DNA of 27,916 nucleotides from Spirochaetaceae bacterium. GTDB lineage: Bacteria; Spirochaetota; Spirochaetia; DSM-2461. Positions 23,013 through 27,916 of the stretch are shown piece after piece. Below the pieces are notes generated by a model that saw nothing but the letters and a program-made list of their open reading frames with translations, was not told the DNA's origin and searched no databases. Position 1 is the stretch's first letter. Every line of letters begins with the position of its first letter. Both the position numbers and the translations under genes were made by a program. Location of the stretch: NCBI GenBank assembly GCA_003246505.1, contig QKAI01000495.1:1-27916 (forward strand). Reading direction: 5' to 3'.

Positions 23013-23460
23013 GGACCGGGAGCTGGCCGAAGCGGTTCGGGATATCCTGGAAAACCGGGAATTCCAGAGGCTCGGGGAGATTAATCACCACGGAAAGAGC
23101 ATTCTGGACCACTCCCTCAAGGTCTGCGCCCTGTCCTGGAAACTGGCGGGGCGCCTGGGCTGGGACAGGATTTCCGCCGCCCGGGGGGCCCTGCTCCACG
23201 ATTTCTTCCTCTACGACTGGAAGCACCCCCGCCCCGGATACGGGAGGCGTTTCTATGAATTCTGGAAGATGCACGGGTTCACCCATCCCGGAACGGCCCT
23301 GGATAACGCCTCCCTTCATTTTACCCTGAACCCTAAGGAGAGGGACATCATCGGGAGGCACATGTTTCCCCTGACGCCGGTGCCCCACCGCTACAAAGAG
23401 GGATGGCTGGTGAATTTCTGCGATAAATGGGTGTCCCTGGGGGAAATGATCAGATTTTGA
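23005..23460 (+). CDS. HD-domain phosphohydrolase-like protein
   Basis: 151 residues. Metal-binding residues of the HD superfamily can be seen: NHHGKSILDHSLKVC, the HD pair in LLHDFFLYDW, HGFTHP, GRHMFPLTPVPHR and CDKWVSLGEM. It is a short single-domain member of the kind found next to CmpB-like genes in several bacteria; substrate unknown (nucleotides or phospho-compounds are typical). The ATG lies inside the end of the CmpB-like gene. The stop overlaps the stop of the convergent DUF2164-like gene by 11 bases. Confidence 0.88.
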   Translation: MFEDRELAEAVRDILENREFQRLGEINHHGKSILDHSLKVCALSWKLAGRLGWDRISAARGALLHDFFLYDWKHPRPGYGRRFYEFWKMHGFTHPGTALDNASLHFTLNPKERDIIGRHMFPLTPVPHRYKEGWLVNFCDKWVSLGEMIRF

Positions 23461-23692
23461 GCTGATCCATGTCCAGCTCCGTATCCTCCATTCGCTTCAT
23501 GAGAAACTGGCGGGAGTCCTCTACGCCCCGATTATAGAGCTCTTTGCCCATATGGTCGGTGAGAAAATCAAGGAGCAGTTCCGCTTTGAGAAGACCGATC
23601 TCCTGGTCCCACTCGTCGTCTATATAGGCGATGAGGCCGTCGATGAGGGATTTCTTTCTGTCCCTGTCCAGTTCCAGTGCCTTATTCTTCAT
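23450..23692 (-). CDS. Small DUF2164-like protein
   Basis: 80 residues from the ATG at 23692, which has AAGGAGA 6 bases upstream; an open extension of 8 codons (to 23716) lacks this and lies deeper in radA. The sequence is acidic and helical (KKSLIDGLIAYIDDEWDQEIGLLKAELLLDFLTDHMGKELYNRGV), matching my memory of the DUF2164 family, whose role is unknown. It overlaps the end of radA by 11 bases, so it is the last gene of the minus-strand operon. Confidence 0.82.
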   Translation of the reverse strand: MKNKALELDRDRKKSLIDGLIAYIDDEWDQEIGLLKAELLLDFLTDHMGKELYNRGVEDSRQFLMKRMEDTELDMDQLKI

Positions 23693-25079
23693 GCAGACTC
23701 TCCTTGGGCGGTTCACCCTTTATCCAGGGGATACGTCCGAAATCCTTCACCGATGCCAGCCGGAGCAGCTGCGCCTCCCCCTCCGGAATCTGTCCCTTGC
23801 CCCGGGGCAGAACCATGGTGCGGTATCCCGTATCGGCGGCGGCCCGGACACGCCTTTCCATGTGGGAGACGCTCTGGATCTCCCCGGCCAGGGTCAGTTC
23901 CCCCAGGGCCAGCAGATCCCCGGGCAGGGTGAGGCCGGTGCGGGCGGAGAAGAGGGCCAGGGCCAGGGGAAGGTCCGCCCCGGTTTCGGTAATGCGCAGG
24001 CCCCGGGCCACGTTTATGTAGATATCCTGGTCGGAGAAGCGCAGGTTCCCGTGCTTCTCAAGAATGGCGGCGATGCGGGAGACCCGGTTCTGGTCCAGCC
24101 TGTCCGAATAGATGCGGGAGAGGCTTCCCTTTGCGGGAACTGTCAGGGCCTGGATCTCCACCAGGAGCACCCGGCTCCCCTCGTAGAGGGTGGCCGTGGC
24201 CGTGCCGGGAGGGGGCGGGCCGTCCCGGTGGACCAGAAAGAGGCCCGACGTGTCCCGCACCTCCTCCAGCCCCTCCGCCCCCATGCGGAAGAGACCCAGC
24301 TCGTCGGTGGAGCCGAAGCGGTTCTTCTGGGCCCGGAGCATCCGCAGGTCGCTTCCCGATTCCTCGAAATAGAGGACCGTGTCCACCAGATGTTCGATCG
24401 CCTTGGGGCCCGCGATGGATCCCTCCTTGGTCACATGGGCCACCAGGAAAAGCACCGCCCCCAGGGCCTTGGCCTGCTGGATCAGTTCGTAGCAGCAGAG
24501 CTTGAGCTGATTCACCGTTCCGGGAACGTCGCCGGCGGCGTCGGTCATGAGGGTCTGTATGGAGTCGATGATGACAAGGGCGGGCTTCTCCTCCGCCAGG
24601 ACCGGAAGAATCTCCTCCAGGCGGGAGGTGGTGAGTACCAGGGGCTTGTCCAGATCGATTTTAAGGCGCCGCCCTCTCTGCTTGATCTGTTCCGCCGATT
24701 CCTCCCCGGAGACGTACAGAACGGTTCCCTCCGTCTTAACCCCCGCGGCCAGCTGAAGAAGAAGGGTGGACTTGCCGATCCCCGGTTCCCCCCCTATGAG
24801 GATGGAGGAGCCGGACATGATGCCCGAGCCCAGGAGCCGGTTCAGTTCGGGGTAACCGCTGTCTATGCGGACGTGGGAAGTTTCCTCCACCTCGGAGAGG
24901 CGCCGGACGGCACGGGTCCTTTCCCCCGGGGAGAGGGTGGGTCGGGAAGCCTTGCCCTCCCTGGGGGGATGGTATTCGGTGAAGCTGTTCCAGCTGCCGC
25001 AGGAGGGGCAGCGGCCCAGCCACTTCGGTTCGGTATGACCGCACTCCCGGCACAGGAACTGGGTCTTGTCCTTTGCCAT
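23682..25079 (-). CDS. radA: DNA repair and recombination protein RadA
   Basis: 465 residues, full length. A zinc finger with Cys10, Cys13, Cys25 and Cys28 (CRECGHTEPKWLGRCPSCGSWN), a RecA-like ATPase with Walker A GEPGIGKST at 97-105 and Walker B VIIDSIQTL, and the RadA-specific KNRFG at 252-256. A Lon-like C-terminal domain follows (NVARGLRITETGADLPLALALFSARTG, GELTLAGEIQSVSHMERR). It drives branch migration of recombination intermediates. There is little ribosome-binding signal before the ATG (CCCCCCCTCC), and only 10 bases separate it from the preceding stop, so translation is probably coupled to the prolyl isomerase gene. Confidence 0.97.
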   Translation of the reverse strand: MAKDKTQFLCRECGHTEPKWLGRCPSCGSWNSFTEYHPPREGKASRPTLSPGERTRAVRRLSEVEETSHVRIDSGYPELNRLLGSGIMSGSSILIGGEPGIGKSTLLLQLAAGVKTEGTVLYVSGEESAEQIKQRGRRLKIDLDKPLVLTTSRLEEILPVLAEEKPALVIIDSIQTLMTDAAGDVPGTVNQLKLCCYELIQQAKALGAVLFLVAHVTKEGSIAGPKAIEHLVDTVLYFEESGSDLRMLRAQKNRFGSTDELGLFRMGAEGLEEVRDTSGLFLVHRDGPPPPGTATATLYEGSRVLLVEIQALTVPAKGSLSRIYSDRLDQNRVSRIAAILEKHGNLRFSDQDIYINVARGLRITETGADLPLALALFSARTGLTLPGDLLALGELTLAGEIQSVSHMERRVRAAADTGYRTMVLPRGKGQIPEGEAQLLRLASVKDFGRIPWIKGEPPKESLHEE

Positions 25080-25089
25080 GGAGGGGGGG

Positions 25090-26109
25090 CTACTCGATGG
25101 AGAGAAGCTGGATCTGGAAGACGAGCCAGCTGTTGGCGGGAATGATGCCCCCCACGGAACGGGAGCCGTAGGCCATGGCCGGGGGAATCACGATGGTACG
25201 GACTTCGCCGGTTTTCATATCCAGAATCGCTTCCAGCCAGCCGGGGATGACCGAATCGGTTCCGATTCTGATGCTGAAGGGCTGGTTCCGCTCCACGGAA
25301 CTGTCAAAAACGGTTCCGTCGGTGAGCATCCCCGTATAGTGGACGGCCACCGTATTGCCCATTTTGGGTTTCTCCCCGAAACCCTCGTAGAGAACATAGT
25401 AGTAGATGCCGGACATGGTCTTATCGTATTCGGGCAGACTCCGGATGACGGACACCGTCTCGGGATAATCCGCTTCCAGAAGAACCAGTTCCCGCTCCCG
25501 GGCCGTCCGGTAACGGTTGGCGAAGGCCTCGTCGTCGATAGGGAAGGCCTCCGCTTCGGCCCCGCGCCGCAGGATGGACACGCTAATCAGGGTGTCGCCC
25601 TGTCTCAGGGCGGCGAGGACCTTCTCTCCGGAAACGAGTTTTCCGAAGGGGGTGTAGATCCTGTCCAGATAGGCGTCGCCCTGCCCCTTGGTAATGAAAA
25701 AGGAGGAACCGTTCGATTCGGTGGGAAGGCCGGTCATGACCAGGGTTCCCGGTTCCCCGCAGGTCAGGGTGAAATCCTGTTCCCGGGGCAGGGAGTAGCC
25801 CGGGTCCCCGGTCCCGTCGTTAAGGGGGTCGCCGGAGAAGAGGGCGTAGTTTTCAATATCCCGGTAGAAGGTGAGCCCGTCATAGAAATTCTGATTCTTC
25901 AGGACCTCCCGGGACAGGCTGTTCTCCGCCAGTCCCGCGAAGGAGGTCACCGTAAGGGGGGTATGGGTGTAGTCGAGTTCAAAAACCATTTCGCCCCGGG
26001 ATGTTTCCATCACCCCGTAAAGACCCGGACCGAGGGTTTCCTGGTCCACCGCCGTCAGAGGCAGCAGAAGTGAGATCACCGCCGCTGCGAAAATTGTTAA
26101 CCGCTTCAC
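25090..26109 (-). CDS. Secreted cyclophilin-FKBP fusion with degenerate cyclophilin half
   Basis: 339 residues; GTG start with GGAGGGGAATCAG upstream. A signal peptide (about 1-21) is followed by a cyclophilin-like domain (about 28-185) and a C-terminal FKBP domain (about 250-339). In the cyclophilin part, Arg83 is kept but the usual FMIQGG stretch reads YALFSG, the NGSQFF motif reads NGSSFF, and the active-site histidine of LDGxH is replaced (LDRIY). Catalysis there is therefore doubtful. The FKBP part keeps the pocket: VHYTGMLTDGTVFDSS, VIPGW, MAYGSR, GGIIPANSWLVF. It is a paralogue of the gene 18 bases upstream, with the same layout. Probably a periplasmic folding factor in which one half has become a substrate- or partner-binding module. 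Confidence 0.88.
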   Translation of the reverse strand: MKRLTIFAAAVISLLLPLTAVDQETLGPGLYGVMETSRGEMVFELDYTHTPLTVTSFAGLAENSLSREVLKNQNFYDGLTFYRDIENYALFSGDPLNDGTGDPGYSLPREQDFTLTCGEPGTLVMTGLPTESNGSSFFITKGQGDAYLDRIYTPFGKLVSGEKVLAALRQGDTLISVSILRRGAEAEAFPIDDEAFANRYRTARERELVLLEADYPETVSVIRSLPEYDKTMSGIYYYVLYEGFGEKPKMGNTVAVHYTGMLTDGTVFDSSVERNQPFSIRIGTDSVIPGWLEAILDMKTGEVRTIVIPPAMAYGSRSVGGIIPANSWLVFQIQLLSIE

Positions 26110-26127
26110 CTGATTCCCCTCCGGTTC

Positions 26128-27159
26128 CTACTGGAAATCCACCAGTTCTATTTCGAAAACAAGCCAGGTATCGGGGGGGATGACTCCGCCCGCACCGCGG
26201 CTGCCGTAGGCCATTTCGGGGGGGGACACGATGGTTCTCTTCTCCCCCTTCTTCATCTGGAGCAGGGTCAGGTCCCAGGCGGGAATGACCTGTCCGATGC
26301 CGACCTGGAATTCAAAGGGCTCGTTCCTGTCGTAGGAGGAGTCGAACTTCCGCCCGTCCAGAAAGGTTCCCTTGTAATGGGCTTTGACCAGGGCTCCCTT
26401 GGAGGGGACTTCGCCGGTGCCTTCCCTTTTGATCTCAAAGTAGACCCCGTTGCCGTCCTTCTGGATCCCGGGAAAGAGGGACTGGATTTTCGCCAGGGTT
26501 TCCTTGGCCTTCTCCGCCTTCTCCGCGGCCAGCTTCTCCTCGATCTCCCGGTTCAGTTTGTCAAAGGCTTCCTGCCCCGTGGCGAAGGCCTCCGCCCCGT
26601 CCCCCTTGCGGATGATGGTGACCGACTTGATCTCGTCGCCCTGCCTGACCGAGTCCACCACCTTCTGACCTTCCACCACGTGGCCGAAAATGGTATGGGC
26701 CCCGTCCAGATGGGGGGTGGGCACGTGGGTGATGAAGAACTGGCTGCCGTTCGTTCCCGCGCCGGCGTTGGCCATGGCCAGCTTGCCCGGGGCGTCGAAT
26801 TTCAGGGCCGGATCGATCTCGTCGGCGAAGCGGTAACCGGGACCGCCGGTTCCGTTGCCCAGGGGGTCTCCGCCCTGGATCATGAAATCGGAGATGACCC
26901 GGTGGAATTTCAGTCCGTCGTAATATTTGCCCTCCCGGGCTTTGGTGTCCATGGTCCCCTCGGCGAGGGACACGAAATTACATACGGTCAGGGGGGTTCT
27001 CTCGTATTCCAGTTCGCAGAGTATTTTCCCCCGGGTCGTATCGATTTCCGCGTAAAGGCCGTCGGCCAGATCCTGATAACTGTTACTGCATGCAGACATA
27101 ATTCCTGTTATGAACAACACTAATGCTGCAAAAAGAAATTCCTTGGGACGGTTGTTCAT
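26128..27159 (-). CDS. Cyclophilin-FKBP fusion peptidyl-prolyl isomerase, lipoprotein
   Basis: 343 residues; ATG with AAGGAGG about 5 bases upstream. The signal sequence ends at MSAC (Cys24), a spirochaete-type lipobox, so the protein is likely membrane-tethered in the periplasm. The cyclophilin domain (about 33-190) has the full active site: FHRVISDFMIQGGDP with Arg87, Phe92 and Gln95, then NGSQFFIT and LDGAHTIFG. A charged helical linker (about 195-225, rich in EKAEKAKE) joins it to the FKBP domain (about 250-343), with AHYKGTFLDGRKFDSS, VIPAW, MAYGSRGAGGVIPPDTW. Both halves should catalyse prolyl isomerisation of exported proteins. First gene of the minus-strand operon ending in radA and the DUF2164-like gene. 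Confidence 0.92.
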   Translation of the reverse strand: MNNRPKEFLFAALVLFITGIMSACSNSYQDLADGLYAEIDTTRGKILCELEYERTPLTVCNFVSLAEGTMDTKAREGKYYDGLKFHRVISDFMIQGGDPLGNGTGGPGYRFADEIDPALKFDAPGKLAMANAGAGTNGSQFFITHVPTPHLDGAHTIFGHVVEGQKVVDSVRQGDEIKSVTIIRKGDGAEAFATGQEAFDKLNREIEEKLAAEKAEKAKETLAKIQSLFPGIQKDGNGVYFEIKREGTGEVPSKGALVKAHYKGTFLDGRKFDSSYDRNEPFEFQVGIGQVIPAWDLTLLQMKKGEKRTIVSPPEMAYGSRGAGGVIPPDTWLVFEIELVDFQ

Positions 27160-27201
27160 TCTTCCTCCTTAAGCACCGCGCTCGGGCGGGCACAGATTTG
27201 T

Positions 27202-27226
27202 AAAAAAAGCGGTATGTCGGAACCGC
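27202..27226 (-). terminator. Terminator-like hairpin in the leader of the prolyl isomerase operon
   Basis: On the minus strand: GCGGT, an 8-base loop, ACCGC, then seven T. The stem is short (5 bp) but G/C-rich. It lies between the extended -10 element at 27236-27244 and the ATG at 27159, so it would act as an attenuator, or as the terminator of a gene outside the window. Confidence 0.4.
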
Positions 27227-27235
27227 GATGGGGGC

Positions 27236-27244
27236 AGTATATCA
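27236..27244 (-). promoter_or_regulatory. Possible extended -10 promoter of the prolyl isomerase operon
   Basis: TGATATACT on the minus strand fits TGNTATAAT with one change; the -35 region is poor. The leader to the ATG at 27159 would be about 70 bases. Confidence 0.35.
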
Positions 27245-27281
27245 CAGGAGGTAAATTGGGGAAACCCCGGACGTATGAAGT

Positions 27282-27309
27282 GCGATGGCGGATGGCGGAA
27301 GGCGGAAAG
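27282..27309 (+). repeat. 7-bp tandem repeat, four units
   Basis: Units GCGATGG, CGGATGG, CGGAAGG and CGGAAAG follow each other without gaps, followed by eight T within the next ten bases. Confidence 0.6.
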
Positions 27310-27365
27310 TTTTTTTTGGGGCTGCCGCAAGGAGCTTGTCGTGACCGGATGATTCTGGATAGTCC

Positions 27366-27392
27366 CGCCAAGTCCGCGAAGATCGCGAAGTT
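27366..27392 (+). repeat. 9-bp tandem repeat, three units (first copy)
   Basis: CGCCAAGTC, CGCGAAGAT and CGCGAAGTT in direct succession. A related copy in the opposite orientation lies at 27482-27510. Confidence 0.6.
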
Positions 27393-27481
27393 TGTCTTGT
27401 TTTCATCACTTGCTTAAGGGTAAGTCGGGTAAAAAAGTTCTCATAAAAATTCTTAAACCGTGGTTCTCCTTCTTCCCATGA

Positions 27482-27510
27482 TTACCTTTACGCCCTTGCG
27501 AACTTTGCGA
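27482..27510 (-). repeat. 9-bp tandem repeat, inverted second copy
   Basis: On the minus strand CGCAAAGTT, CGCAAGGGC and GTAAAGGTA, related to the units at 27366-27392. The two copies face each other across about 90 bases with no recognisable content. Confidence 0.5.
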
Positions 27511-27671
27511 GACATACGAAATCGAAATTGCTTCCCGGAGAAGTGCGACAGCTGATGCCAGACTGCGGATGGGGGATATGGTGGATCTTGCTGTGCCGTA
27601 AAGGCTCCGGTTTGGGGGAAAAGTGTTTTGGGAGGGAATTTTTCCATGATAGGGGCGGGAATTTCATTTTG

Positions 27672-27809
27672 TCGTCGAGGAAATCGAAATATGTCGGCGA
27701 TGTTTTGGTAATTTATCGGCGACGGAAATTTTTTTGTCGCCGACAAAAGGAAATTCTGTCGTCGACAAAGGGGAAATCTGTCGCCGACAAAATGAGATTC
27801 TATCGGCGA
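27672..27809. repeat. Array of seven palindromic TCGNCGA cores with 22-bp period
   Basis: Cores start at 27672, 27694, 27716, 27737, 27759, 27781 and 27803, giving spacings of 22, 22, 21, 22, 22 and 22. Units 4-6 have the symmetric form TGTCGNCGACA; the best is TTTTGTCGCCGACAAAA at 27732-27748. Unit 7 has the symmetric variant TATCGGCGATA. Units 1-3 are less symmetric. A-rich stretches (often GGAAAT) lie between. The period is not a multiple of three, which argues against coding. The pattern resembles an operator or iteron array rather than CRISPR, since the spacers are short and alike. Confidence 0.8.
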
Positions 27810-27916
27810 TAAAAAAGAGCTCCAAAGGGAGGGTTTTGGTCTCTTTTCAAAGCAATATCTGCAAGGTGGGATAAGCGCGGCGTCCCGGGACTTCTTCGAT
27901 TGACGAAACTCCGGGG

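Larger units (their letters stand above)
27160..27916. other. Repeat-rich intergenic region
   Basis: No convincing gene is seen in these 757 bases; short open frames lack ribosome-binding sites and cross repeats of non-triplet period. The region holds a predicted promoter and terminator-like hairpin for the prolyl isomerase gene at its left end and three classes of short repeat, listed separately. The last 90 bases have an imperfect inverted repeat (CCCGGGACTTC against GAAACTCCGGGG) running to the window edge. Confidence 0.7.

Noticed and set aside
27672..27809. CRISPR array
   Set aside because: Repeats are only 7-13 bp with 9-15 bp similar spacers; no cas genes in the window.
27528..27812. 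94-codon open frame in the right intergenic region, and a 97-codon frame on the other strand (27453-27746)
   Set aside because: No ribosome-binding site, no family resemblance, and the 22-bp repeat period shifts frame in every unit.

Overview
The window looks like a chromosomal segment of a fairly GC-rich free-living spirochaete (Spirochaetota). This is inferred, at roughly 75-80%, from a TRAP solute-binding protein whose signal peptide ends in an FAGGQ-type junction, from an HprK/HPr pair without a full sugar PTS, from many lipoproteins with relaxed lipoboxes, and from an envelope protein with no family I recognise. Genes are densely packed, often overlapping by 4-14 bases. I see no tRNA, rRNA, insertion sequence, prophage or CRISPR array.

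Left part (1-6.8 kb). A minus-strand regulator/kinase pair (DctD/NtrC-like response regulator, then a Cache-HAMP histidine kinase) is followed by the start of a dctP-type TRAP transporter gene that runs off the left edge. In front of dctP lie a near-perfect sigma-54 promoter and, 50-75 bases further upstream, a 23-bp palindrome in enhancer position. This gives a complete two-component/sigma-54/TRAP circuit, with rpoN itself in this window. Next come a HAD phosphatase, a multi-pass membrane protein, and a convergent xdhC plus MobA/MocA-like nucleotidyltransferase pair for molybdenum hydroxylase maturation.

Central part (6.8-17.6 kb). A long plus-strand block runs manC, lptC, lptA, lptB, rpoN, hpf, hprK, ptsH (HPr), ntrY, ntrX, lexA, holA. 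The lpt-rpoN-hpf-PTS order is the same as in many Proteobacteria, but hprK-HPr sits where ptsN-rapZ-npr is found in enterics, and an NtrYX two-component system follows directly. Many starts are non-ATG. ntrY is unusual: its open frame continues upstream of the first usable ATG to the HPr stop codon, in the HPr frame. It must therefore either start at CTG (12958, behind a GAGGAG ribosome-binding site) or arise by UAG read-through as an HPr-NtrY fusion.

Right part (17.6-27.9 kb). A divergent pair follows: a membrane-anchored protein of unknown family (minus) and a TPR lipoprotein (plus). The lipoprotein leads a compact group with a TraB-family protein, a CmpB-like membrane protein and an HD-domain protein. 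Convergent to these is a minus-strand operon of two tandem cyclophilin-FKBP fusion prolyl isomerases (one with a degenerate cyclophilin half), radA and a small DUF2164-like gene. The last ~750 bases are non-coding and rich in repeats: a 7-bp tandem repeat, a 9-bp repeat present in two inverted copies, and seven palindromic TCGNCGA cores spaced almost exactly 22 bp apart.

Two predicted promoters have their -10 box ending about 7 bases before the start codon (xdhC and the 17.6-19.5 kb gene), and hprK has a similar layout. This suggests leaderless or near-leaderless transcripts. All promoter, operator and read-through statements are read from sequence only and are untested.
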